Positions 44,090 through 54,499 of a stretch of 64,000 nt of DNA are shown in pieces; position 1 is the stretch's first letter; every line of letters starts with the position of its first letter. Origin of the DNA: Sipunculus nudus. Lineage: Eukaryota; Annelida; Sipuncula; Golfingiida; Sipunculidae. The stretch is taken from positions 15,945,979-16,009,978 of the forward strand of contig CM049321.1 in NCBI GenBank assembly GCA_026874595.1, in the 5' to 3' direction. The notes below the pieces were generated by a model that did no database searches, had not been told where the DNA came from, and worked only from the letters and a program-made list of their open reading frames with translations. The position numbers were made by a program, and so were the translations under genes.

Positions 44090-45707
44090 CACTCCATCCT
44101 TTAAGCTAAGTAAACATATATGTTTTGTGAGGCATAAAAGGTACCCACCTATCTATGATCTTCTCTACTATCGATACTATTTAGCTAAAGCCTTAAAATT
44201 TTGTTACTATCATATTACCCGTCCATGCATTATGGTGCCTTTCCAAGGGGCGGGCTGACATGGGCCTAGTTCACCGGAGGTTCGAGTTGACACAGGCAGA
44301 GTTGCCTGGTGAAGTTCCCGATAAATTGCGCTTCTCAATATTTAACGTCAAGTATGGAAAATGGACACCACATTTTATGAAAAACTTGGCTTCATTTCAG
44401 ACAAACACATTTCTGAGGCGTGGTCGATGAGCACTTGCAGGACAATGGTTACGTGTCATCACTGTCAGTAATGTACAGATAATTATAGAGCTAATTAAAC
44501 TTGAGTTAAACAAAACGGAGACACTGAGTTACAAGTCTTGCATAGTAACACATATTTCATGTTGCACAGAAATTCTAGGATTCGGTCTGCATTGTTTACG
44601 GCACTTTTAATGCCACCTCTCTTTAAAAAAATGAAGTATATTGTTTTGGTACGATTAATGTATTGTATAAAATTTAAAAAAAAATAATATTAATAAAATA
44701 TCAATATATAAAGCTGTTGTAAAACTGAGGGATATCAACAGAAAAAAAAAATATATTTCATATTTAATATACGATAACTGATATTGCATGGTCATCAAAA
44801 ATGCAAAATAATCTTGCTCATGTCGAATCGAATTTGTGCTTCAAAAACATTCTCGCATATAATAACGTCCTTAACGAGATCAAAATTGATGTGCGGCCAT
44901 ATTTTAAATTAAAAAAAAACGGACGACATCGATGGACGTGGTGTATAATAGTAGAGTCATTTAATACTTTATTTATTTGATGTGAAATAAGACCCGTTAG
45001 CGACCGTACAGGGTAAAAGTAGAACAAGGTCTGTGTTAAATAAAAATAGGAACACCAGAAAAAGTGAAGGTGTCGAAAAAAGATGAAAGGGCTAGGAAAA
45101 TTTAAAAAAAATGATACAAGCATTAATTGATAATGTAGTAATGATTCTGTTGAAAATGGCTGCTAATTAAGTTTACTTAATTGGTAATCATGAAAGGGCA
45201 AAGCCCGAGACCAAATTGAAATTTCTAACGCCTCAAATATTATAGTTTTAGGATTAGGTTTCTGCTACAGGAAATTAAACGTAAACGATTACAGAGGGGT
45301 TTATTGAGTTTCCCCTCGTAACTGGTGCTTCACAAGTCTTTTAATTTCCGACGAGGTTTGCCTTTTGGCGTCATAGGGCTAAATATAATTGCTAATATCC
45401 AGGGCAATTTTTAAAAAATTCAGCACGGACTATTCAGGAAAATACAATAGTCCTCCAGATAAAAAAGTATAAAGAGGTAATCCCTGAATACTAATGGTTA
45501 GAAAAATGAAAATCTGATTGGTAATGGGGAGATTAGAAGCGAGCTTACTTAAGCAGCGTTTTCGTTAGATACAATGTATTGTAGCTTTGCAATCGCACTG
45601 ATGAAACATTAAGTAATATGTTATACGCAGGACAAATATAATTAATGCATAGAAAGGATTGTAAAACTAGTAACACATTGAACCCTGCCTAGCAACAAAG
45701 AATTCTA

Positions 45708-45708
<1 letters not shown>
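44090..45708. other. Unique DNA
   Basis: About 1.6 kb. No gene. About 45150-45420 is of mixed composition with several TAATTA/TTAATT cores and might be regulatory. The 101-codon minus frame at 44818-45123 is Phe/Leu-rich and AT-driven. Confidence 0.4.

Positions 45709-45781
<73 letters not shown>
45709..45781 (+). repeat. Compound CA-TA microsatellite
   Basis: About 16 CA dinucleotides (45709-45740) followed directly by about 20 TA dinucleotides (45741-45781). Confidence 0.97.
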
Positions 45782-45784
<3 letters not shown>

Positions 45785-46427
45785 ACTGTGATTTGATGAA
45801 AAGGTAATTTAGCTTTAAACTTTCCCGATGTATGTCCCCTTACCACCTAACTTCCTTCTCAGACAGATTATTGCCTGAACGCTATCCACGGAGTAATTTC
45901 GTGCCTTCGTCTTTAGCGAAACCTGTTTTCCCATTTTCTTGAACCTGAGATTATCCATGAGAATGTGTCAGTAGTCAGTCTTATTTATATTCTTGAAGAC
46001 AAAAATGGGATTTATCTACAGATCAACATTCATAAAATACTCAGTTTTCCTCCTGAGATGCTTGATGGTTTCAAATATTGATGTTAAGTTAGCAACCGTG
46101 TCAACGGTGGTGTAGCTGTGACTCTGAGGGATACAAATTGTTTCAAGGACTGAGGTATCTCAATATCCACCTGCTGGTGTTGGCTAAAAGTCCTATAGAG
46201 GACAACAAAATTTTCATCTCGCCCTCACAGGTCACATTGGATACACGATTTTCTTACTCATGTGGTTTCTGAAGAACTAGTGAGCTTCAAATGATTTAAT
46301 TATTTCTCAAAGACTTACTTTATCATAATTGATAATTTAGCTGTTAGGCCAACACATTACTTTCCTTTACCGGTGGGAATTCGCTTCAAATAGTGTATAA
46401 ATCAACAAAATTAGTACATGTTACTTA
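45782..46427. other. Unique stretch
   Basis: No gene or repeat family recognised. Confidence 0.4.
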
Positions 46428-46766
46428 GGCCAACAAAAAAATAAGGTTTGGTTCTTAGGCACTTTTTTCCAGAATTCAATGCGGGCGGGCGATTTATTTT
46501 TTACCTGTTTTATATGTTTCGATAAAAATGTCATATGATCAAGGCAAAGCATGATAATAACATAATATTTTTGCTAAACAAGTAAAAGCAATACAAGACA
46601 AAGGAAATTTTATCAAAATTTTATTATTTTATCTTCCTGAAAGAAATGTCCGAGCGGCTGGGGCTGAAAATTGGTAAGTTTCTATTGAAAATAAAAAAAA
46701 AATGATGCAGGGGTTTAAAATTAAATGAGGGCGGTGACTGAGAACTATACCCTTTATGTTTTGGCC
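46428..46766. mobile_element. Harbinger-like MITE, copy 2
   Basis: 339 bp, aligning with the copy at 43737-44086 over its whole length in the same orientation. Shared blocks include AATGCGGGCGGGCG, AAGCATGATAATAAC, AAAGGAAATTTTATCAAAAT and CCGAGCGGCTGG. The ends are GGCCAACAAAAAAATAAGG and, complemented, GGCCAAAACATAAAGGG. The flanks are TTA on the left and TTT on the right, a target duplication with one change. Indels destroy the reading frame seen in copy 1. Confidence 0.8.
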
Positions 46767-47338
46767 TTTCCTTTATGAATTCCCAAGGAAATTTTTGCCA
46801 TATCACAGATGAGCACCAGTTCTAAGGACCTGATCGTCTTTGGCAAAAAAATTACAGCGTCGAATCCGTCGAATAATATTTTTATCATATGGCCTTACCA
46901 TTAATCCTTCAACATGCGGGTTATACAATACAACTCTTCAATCCACGGAGCCTGAACTTCATGGGACAGGACAAAACCTTTATTTAACTAGAGCTCTACT
47001 ATCACGCGAGCGATCGTGATAATTAAGCCTCCCTCACCAAAAGACCTTTAAAATTAGACAAAGGTCAAAAATAATATCAAAATGTCACCTGTTCCAATTT
47101 GTCTGACCAACATTTAGTGTGGGAGGTTTAGACCATACATAAAACAAATTCTAATCTATGGTTTTTGCACTTTGGGGGACTTAAGAAAGATTCCTTAGGA
47201 ATCTGGACTCCAAAAACTGATATTAAAATAAACTAATCACTCACAATAAATCGTATACAGGTATATTTTATAATAGAAATGCTCATAGCGTCTGAAATCA
47301 ACAACAATAATAAAAGTGGTGGTCAAATGAACAAAATA
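46767..47338. other. Unique stretch, expected intron of the minus-strand gene
   Basis: No feature recognised. If the exon at 47345-47536 is real, this is the beginning of its first intron. Confidence 0.4.
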
Positions 47339-47344
47339 ACTTAC
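47339..47344 (-). promoter_or_regulatory. Splice donor GTAAGT
   Basis: The minus strand reads CTG|GTAAGT at the end of the coding exon, the full consensus for a 5' splice site. The frame stays open past it but changes to Phe, Tyr and Ile-rich AT-type coding, which supports the boundary. Confidence 0.65.
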
Positions 47345-47536
47345 CAGTCCCTTAGGGTCTATTCCGTTCACGCTGGGACAATTGGTTGAGTTTGGTGCAA
47401 AACTCGTGTTGCAGGGGATTCCAAATTGAGTGTGGTCATTTAGTCCAGTGGTGACCAGTGTTGGAGACAAAAATGTGACACCATCGGTGAAAGTCTGAAC
47501 TATATCCGGGATAACAGTAGGTGTGGAATTAGCCAT
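47345..47536 (-). CDS. Putative first coding exon of an N-glycosylated protein, possibly a GPCR N terminus
   Basis: 192 bases encode exactly 64 residues from an ATG with A at -3 and G at +4, ending in phase 0 at a consensus donor. The start reads MANSTPTVIPDIVQTFTDGV. The exon is rich in Ser, Thr, Asn and Pro and has three N-glycosylation sequons (N3-S-T, N43-T-S, N49-S-T) and two Cys (42, 53). There is no signal peptide. An uncleaved, glycosylated, extracellular N terminus before the first membrane helix is typical of class A G-protein-coupled receptors, so that is my best guess; a type III membrane protein of another kind is possible. No following exon with membrane helices was found to the left, so the first intron would be long or the gene leaves the window. 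Confidence 0.55.
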
Positions 47537-47561
47537 ATTTTAGCTTGGGTCGGCCCTGGTT

Positions 47562-47569
47562 CTTTTATA
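47562..47569 (-). promoter_or_regulatory. TATAAAAG box upstream of the exon (uncertain)
   Basis: A perfect TATA-box octamer lies 26 bases upstream of the ATG on the same strand. A start site 30 bases downstream would fall at the ATG itself, leaving almost no leader. It may therefore be coincidental, or the true first exon may be further upstream. Confidence 0.25.
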
Positions 47570-47574
47570 TTGGT

Positions 47575-48139
47575 ATAAACTTGCAAACCACAAAGTTGTT
47601 TTAATGATTTGTCCCGGTTAGCACGTCTAACTGGGGGAAAACAAAATATCCGCAAGATTTTTAAACCTGCACCACGAAATCTTGTTGGATTCGCAGGTTA
47701 TCGCCGAGTTAACATAGCCTTCTTTTCTAAGTTCTGGTATAATCGCAAACACTGCCAGGAAAGTTAATTAAGCGGTTCTGCAAACATATTTTTTAAGAGT
47801 ATATAAATCTACAGGTTATTTGAAACAACATATTACGTGTTACCTGAACAAAAAGGCAACTACACTCTCCCGCTTTACAAGTACACCAAACTCAGACTGG
47901 TGTCACCTCTAAAAGTGGTATATCCGAACTCCATCATGTATTGAGGTCACCTTATTCCTAGTATATATACACCATCGGTATATATTAGTCCCACAAACGT
48001 CAGCTTAAGATCGGATTTCACAAAAAAAGTTTCTGACCAGTTCTTAAATGTTGCCTTTCGTCCACAAATCGTATTTCCCCATGCTCTGCTTTACAAGCGT
48101 ATTTAGTGAAGTATTGTGAACAACAGTTAGATGGTTATT
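47575..48139. other. Unique stretch upstream of the exon
   Basis: No feature recognised. If the exon is real, its promoter or 5' untranslated exon may lie here. Confidence 0.4.
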
Positions 48140-48440
48140 GGAAAACGCATACAGGCGCCAGCTCGCGTGGCAGAATGGTACCCTGGTAAAATTATGGTAC
48201 CCGTGTTCCAATCAGCTGTGCTAGCCATACATTGGGCGCGAGCCAACCGCACCTTGGTTCACCACCAGCCAAAGCCAATGAGGTCACGTGGTGACTTGCG
48301 CAATGAGTCCGTTTGTCAGTTTCACTCAGCAGACGACACTCGCGGTGGCCTGCCGTCTGCTCAGCTGCCTGGCAGTGACTTCCCGCTCTACTCCTCCAGT
48401 GATGCGGGGTCAGGCCTTCAGTCTATACTAACGCAATACC
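48140..48440 (+). mobile_element. Probable tRNA-derived SINE, unassigned family
   Basis: A GC-richer insert begins with an A box TGGCAGAATGG (about 48169-48179) and a B-box-like GTGTTCCAATC (about 48203-48213). The body has GGTCACGTGGTGAC (about 48282-48295) and GCCTGCCGTCTGCTCAGCTG. It shares no body with the other SINEs of the window. The 141-codon plus frame (48131-48556) covers it and runs on into AT-rich DNA; it has no domain I recognise and is more likely a by-product of the insert. A hairpin AACAACC/GGTTGTT lies near its right edge (about 48441-48457). Confidence 0.45.
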
Positions 48441-49033
48441 AACAACCCTTGGTTGTTCTCAGTGATAATATTTTAAACATACACAAATTACAATCATTTT
48501 TTAAACAATATTTCACGATTTTACCCAACCTGCAGATGTCTGGAGTAATTCGATGAAACCTTATCTTGTCATTGGGGGCGGCCCACGAGCAATCAACGTA
48601 AGCCAATTCACGTGGTAGGTTCTACTCATGTGATGATATAACCCAGTTAAGTAACGGCTTATTTTTATATAATCTTTGAAATGAGAAGTTCTCCAGCACT
48701 GGCGCTCAAAAGCGTTGCTTAAGCTAGGGATACATAGACGGCATGTCATTTACTCCAAATCAATTATTTGCGTCTTTTATGGATTTCCGCTTCTCATGGA
48801 ACTCTGCTTTCTTAGCAGGCATAATTGAGAGATTTGAAACTTGTTCAGTCTCAGCCATATTTTTTAACCCTGAGAGAATGTTGTTGTAGCAGTAGTTTTT
48901 TTTCCACAATATTTCTCCTCACTGGGAAAGCACAAAAGGGGGCCTACCTGAAAAAAAAATGAAATATTGATGAATAGAACATAAATTAAATGCATTTTGC
49001 TACATCAAAAATAAATTGTATTTTTTAATCTAC

Positions 49034-49036
<3 letters not shown>
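48441..49036. other. Unique AT-rich stretch
   Basis: No gene. Short minus frames at 48418-48606 and 48561-48749 are unsupported. Confidence 0.4.

Positions 49037-49038
<2 letters not shown>

Positions 49039-49085
<47 letters not shown>
49039..49085. repeat. TA microsatellite
   Basis: About 23 TA dinucleotides. Confidence 0.97.
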
Positions 49086-49088
<3 letters not shown>

Positions 49089-51126
49089 AACCTTAATTAC
49101 ATCATAAATTAAAACAGTACATGTGTATTATAATAATTCCATAAAGCTATATTCGCAATGCTCATTTTTATGTAGTGTTGAAGATATGTTTGTTTGTGAA
49201 CTTATGTAATATTGAAATGGATTATAAAAGGCCTCCAGAATAAAGTTAATTTGTTTAATGATTGTTTAAGCATACATATAACGATAACTTGCATGTGTGA
49301 TTTAAATTAGAATAATACGCGTGAATATTATATGGGCAACATCCAAAGTTGCTTTATGTGGTGAAAGTCCAAGGATTTAATCTAAACCTTCTCTTACCCA
49401 CAGCCGAAAACGGTCCAGGTATCAAAACTAATGAACAAACTAATGGGTATACATATGATGGGCCTGAACATATAGGTATTTTTGTGGGGGGGACACCCCC
49501 CCCCCCTTTCACCCAGGGGACATTTTGGCAATTAAACAAGCTTTTTTTTTTATTAAAATAAGACCTCATTTCAAATCATGATAATATGATATGATTCACT
49601 CGTCGACACTGTGGAACCAAGCCAATAATCGCACAAATTAAATAATAAAAAATGCAGGCTTTAATGATAAGAAATAGGTTTATAATAATAATAATAATAG
49701 TATATTCCCTGTCATTTTCTACCCATATTGCGTCAAATCTGCGTAAATTTTATATGAAAAATCACAAAACATCACGCGAGGCGGACATTTTCTCTCACGC
49801 CCAAACACAACCCTCTTGGGCCTGTAAGACAATCGCGTATCCATGAAAAAATATTGCAGCCCCCCAGTACTGGGTTTTTAAAACAACACTGATGGCATTT
49901 TTATATTGAGAATATTTGAGGGGATGTTTAAAGGGAATATTAGTATAGTTTGTTTTTTTTATTTATTTCAATATATTTCTGCAGGATTGCTCTTTCAGCA
50001 AAGTGCTGTTGTTTTTCAACGATGTCCTGCTTCAGTTTTAAACATGAGGGACTATGTATGTAGGAGAGGGGAGGGACCCCCTCCACACACACACACACCC
50101 TCACACACACATTGCAAAAGGAAATTATGTCCCTGAACCTGAATATCATCACATCATGCTACTAATTACAACTGTCATGCTGAGCATGACGATAATGAAC
50201 AACAAGCTGAATCTTTTGTAAGACAAAGTGGGTAGAAAATAATTATGTGTTCATCTTTAAATTGCTGTCTATTCTCTCGGCCACCTGATAAAGTTCGTCT
50301 ATTTACAAAGAAAACGCAAAATACAATGGTAAATATCGTGTATCGCTTTGTTTTGAAATGTAACGTGATACAGGCTTTGGATTCACCCTCTCTGACGACA
50401 CAATGGTTCAATCTAATACGTCCTTGCATTCTCGTGGTGTAATATTAAAGCTTGTCAAATGAAAGATTAAGCAGATATGTGATCGAGGCCAATGCAATTG
50501 CTATGTATTTCCGCCAAATAACCATCATGTGGAAGACATTTAATTATGATAATAATAATAATAATAAAAATAATAATAATATGAACATTTATAGATCGTG
50601 TATGTTCAAAGATTGCTTTGTAAATGATATCATATATGTCAAATGATTTCCCGTTGGTCATCGGGCAATTGCTAAGGTTTTGCGCTCATGGTATTTTATA
50701 TAACTAATTCATTTGAAACTGGTTATGTCTTGGTCTATTGTATTGTGAGATTTCGAATATTGAACCCTTGCGAAACACTAAAAAGGTGAAAATAATTAAC
50801 TCCAAGGATATGAAGCAACCAACTGTGTAACACGTCTCGCGATTTTTACATTACCATTGTTCCGGTTTTGCGATCTGCCCATAATGTAAATGACAGCTGT
50901 ATATCCTTAATTATATGAATAAATTATATTAAATAATCTGTAAGCATATCGTAAAATACGGACGACGACTCAAGGCAACACCGAACAAGTGGTAATTCCT
51001 GTTCCTTATTGGCAGATTATTTGAAGGATTTGATATCATTTGTTATAGCAGTCTTTAATATACGGGTAACACGCAAGATATGTTATCATTTATATATCAA
51101 TATTTGGTTTACGACTTCTCTTTTAT
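49086..51126. other. AT-rich unique DNA with simple repeats
   Basis: No gene. It contains a G-run/C-run pair at about 49486-49507 (able to pair: GGGGGGG-ACA-CCCCCCC), ATA trinucleotide runs at about 49682-49698 and 50547-50578, and a CA run at about 50083-50110. All frames here are short and AT- or repeat-driven. Confidence 0.45.
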
Positions 51127-51220
51127 GGGGCCTTTTATTCGCGAGGGTTTAATTTTCGTGATAACTGCCCTTTCGCGAATATCGCGAATTTGTAAACCTC
51201 ACAAACAATAAGGTAACCAC
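51127..51220. repeat. TTCGCGA-type repeat fragment
   Basis: It contains TATTCGCGAGGGTTTAATTTT (split around 51137-51157) and the inverted repeat TTCGCGA/TCGCGAA with spacer ATA (51172-51188). I remember this wording as a dispersed motif in mollusc and other invertebrate genomes. There is only one copy in the window, so its limits are unknown. Confidence 0.4.
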
Positions 51221-51440
51221 AGTATCTGAAGGAGTCAAAGGTTAGATAGGGAGGTACCCGGTAGATGGCGGATGTGTCTTCAGTCAGGTCATACAGATCT
51301 CTCGTTTGTGGTGCCTGGGATTCGGACTTTTGCCAATGGTTGCTTAGTGTCGCATTTTGTTTTGCTCATTGCTCAAGTCTGGTTCTTGACCTGCCTATTA
51401 TTAGTCTGATAAAAAAGTAACTCATATTTTTTTTTGTATC
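51221..51440. other. Short unique stretch
   Basis: Nothing recognised. Confidence 0.4.
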
Positions 51441-51610
51441 GGCGTGAACGCTCGGCTCTCTACGTGGCTATTAGAATGGGTTGTAATGGCCCGTCCAAGG
51501 CCGGTGGTTTTCTCCGCGGGTTTCTGTGGTTTCCTTCCCCTCTCGACACTACCTTGAGCCATGGTGAGTTCGCACCTTAAATAATGCTACATATGGCTAA
51601 GTAACATGAT
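51441..51610 (+). mobile_element. tRNA-Glu-derived SINE, copy 5, with B box deleted
   Basis: GAACGCTCGGCTCTC (about 51446-51460) matches the head. It is followed almost directly by TGGCTATTAGAATGGGTTGT of the body, so about 35 bp including the B box are missing. The body continues TGGCCCGTCCAAGGCCGGTG and TTTTCTCCGCGGGTTTC and ends near AGCCATGGTGAG. Without the B box the copy cannot use its own Pol III promoter. Confidence 0.8.
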
Positions 51611-53466
51611 TAGGGTTTATCTTTACTTCGTTTGGGTATTCAATATTTCTACAAATTCCGCATTCCAGTTGATAATCTAACGACTTATGAAACATCAAAG
51701 GGTTTAATAAAAAAATCACACAAATAAGGACAGCTGATTATATAATTGGTTTATTCATATTTTTCCATCCATTTTAATACCATAATCTAGCATCTCCATC
51801 CGTCGGTCATGCTATTATACGACTTTCTCATATATAATCGTATTTCTATGAAGGTAATTTTCTTAATTAAATGGCACAAACATGTAAGTGTTTCTGGCGC
51901 ACGATGAAGTGAACTCCATCTGTGAAAGAGCCAAACGTTATGAATTACATGAATGTAGATCACAAGCTTTAAAGTGATTCTAGAGGGAGCCATTTTGACG
52001 ATGAAGAATGGTGAGCACCTCTGATGCTGAAGTATCACGTGACAGATTTGACGTCATTATTCTCAGCATCCCTCATCAATATGCAGTATACACTTTCATC
52101 AGATGTGAATTAATCGCATACTTCCAGACTGAGTGATGAAAACCTTATTTATGGTGTCAATATATTACCAATGTTTTCTGTATCCAGGAATCGTGGTTTT
52201 GTATGTTAGAGTTTAGTTCACGTTGGAGCACAGGTGTTAAATTGGATTGAAATCACTAGACCACATACACACCAGCCAGCTGAAAAGATCATAGCCTCTA
52301 ATATCAATAACCATCCCTTATTTAAAAAAAAATCCGATACGATTAAAGCTTCGCAGTTCTCACCTCTTTACGAAGCTTCGGTTTAATCTTTTTAATCATG
52401 GATGTTTTGGCGTTTTCGGGCCTCAGTCAGATAGAGAAATATGTGAGACACATTCAAACATGCTCGACTTTAATGTCAACATTACACGTAATACGGAAAG
52501 ACACACTGACACATCTAAGAAGGACTGATAAATACACGCAGTTACCCACCCACACATAAAACTAATAGACTCATCCTCTGAACAAATAAGTTCATGAATG
52601 AATGAATGATTTTATGAGTGAATGAATGAATGAACCAATTAATTTGCATAAATATAAGTATATATTAGACAAAAACTCATTTTGCACAAATATTGCTGGT
52701 CTCAACTTAACAACCTTACAAAATGCTATAGGGGCGTGGCACCTGTTATTTATATCTACAGCTATAGTTTAATCTCGGTGATCTTTATCTCTTGGACTTT
52801 GGTGTTTGACAATTGTCAATTCTCTCTGCTGACACCCGAGTGCTGTTATAACACAGCAGACGCAGGAGAAATCCTACGACACAATTTGACCATTACAGAA
52901 ATAATTGCAATCGGATGAGTTCGCGGCCTCAATTACTCGAAAAACTAAGTCACACGGGACGTATTTTACGGGTCGGCGCAATTACTTTGTTTAGAGGACA
53001 TGGTACTTTGATATTTCTAAGTTATAACCTAAATGTATAAAAAATACAAACGCATATATGACGTCGATTAGGGTTTGAGGGTCTAGCCTTATTATTCATA
53101 TTTCAAATTCGAATCCGCTCTTGTGACTGAGAGATAATATATTCGGTTCAAAATGAATGTTACCATTCTCGTAAATGCACAATCATTTCGGGTATTGTTT
53201 TTTGAATTTATATTTTCAGTGGAATATCACGTGGAAAAAGTTAAATAATTTTACCAACCGCCAATAAATTCAACCCTCGCATATGTAAGAAGCACTTTAA
53301 TAACCTCATTCCTGTGAAATACTCCCCCTTTGTAAATCAAAGCTCTTTGGAATCTGCCCCAATGTTTTTTCTTTATCTTTAGATTTTTATATTTTGTTCT
53401 TATATTTAGATAGTTAAAGACACCGATAATACTGATTCGTTTATTACCTGTGAGTACCATTTATTT
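51611..53466. other. Unique DNA with a GAAT microsatellite
   Basis: No gene. An imperfect (GAAT)n lies at about 52592-52635. Frames at 51787-52038 (minus), 52682-52918 (plus) and 53251-53460 (minus) have no supporting signals. Confidence 0.4.
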
Positions 53467-53780
53467 CCCTTTGCCTCCGCCGGGAGGGGAATGCGCTGGT
53501 TCCCGTTCGTTTGTTTTCGTGTGTTTGATCACAACGTAACTCACACAATTATGAAATATCACGATATTTTCAGGATATTTTGGGAATGGGTCAGGGAGGA
53601 ATGGGTCAGATTTTGGTATGGATCTGGCACATGTTAAGGATCCAGGAAAATCATCAGGTAGTATTCACAAATGTACAGTCACTCATGTAAAAATGAACCT
53701 GCATGGGAAAATGGGACAAAAAATAAGTTATTGGCGGAGGCCTGCATTCCATAGAATGTAGATTTCTAGTTCTGGTATTG
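53467..53780 (+). mobile_element. GGCGGAGG-end inverted-repeat element
   Basis: The left end has TTTGCCTCCGCCGGGAGG (53470-53487) followed by a GTTCGTTTGTTTTCGTGTG run. The right end has TTGGCGGAGGCCTGCATTCC (53731-53750) followed by TTTCTAGTT. CCTCCGCC (53474-53481) and GGCGGAGG (53733-53740) are inverted ends. The interior has GGAATGGGTCAGG-type blocks and GGATCTGGCAC...GGATCCAGG (about 53620-53648), as I remember for this widespread family. It is related to 12335-12491. It lies about 0.7 kb upstream of the large satellite, whose monomer may derive from the family's interior. Confidence 0.65.
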
Positions 53781-53967
53781 ATGCTTGGACCCAAGCTGGA
53801 TGAACATCAAAGTTTGCTCTTTTCAAAATAGCTTGAATTATGTAATTCTTAAACTCCCAACGCATTAGTATCTGATTATTGTGCTCTGTTCAACATAACA
53901 GTGTCCATCTGGTTTAAGGGAATTTTATTTAAAACCTTACATATTTTGGTATAATTTTACAGTAAAA

Positions 53968-54365
53968 ACTAAAAAAATATGTGCATTATCTTTGGCTATA
54001 ATTTCATTTTGGAAAATACAATTTTTACAAGCAAAACATTTCGCCACACGGACCTACTGTCTCCAGTTTAACCGTGTTATATGTTGGTAAAGTCCTCCTG
54101 TGTGAGTAAACACAGTTCACTTGATCTGTTTACCAAACCACGACTGTGTGACAAGAGATCCGATCTTGTATACGAGCAACAATTCACAAACAAGGAGAAG
54201 AAAAGAGAAGAAAAATTAGGGAAATTTGGTTGAAAGCCGGACATTCTTGTTTTGTGAAGTTACACGTTCCGGCCACGATGTTCCATGGAGGATACATTAT
54301 ATATTGCATGAATATTTAATATACTTGGTATGTGAAAAGCCAAATAATGCCTTTTGCAGAATATG
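53968..54365 (+). mobile_element. Hairpin-core element, copy D
   Basis: The core at 54115-54133 (GAGTAAACACAG then CTGTTTACC) and the block GACAAGAGATCCGATCTTG (about 54151-54169) match copies A and B. AACAAGGAGAAGAAAAG and TTGTGAAGTT (about 54192-54263) match copy B. The outer stem present in copies B and C is lost on the right side. Right end not found; the element may be truncated near 54365. Confidence 0.6.
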
Positions 54366-54499
54366 ATCGTACGGTAAGGCTGACACCTGGATGACTAGGC
54401 TTTCTGTTAGAAACTTTTTCCGAAATGTTATTTAAGGATTTTGATTAAACTTTGTGGGATTTTAGGAGAGCACCCGAAAATTATCCATTAACTTTACAA

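Noticed and set aside
48131-48556. 141-codon plus-strand frame as a gene
   Set aside because: It coincides with a SINE-like insert with A and B boxes and then continues into AT-rich DNA. No recognisable protein family.
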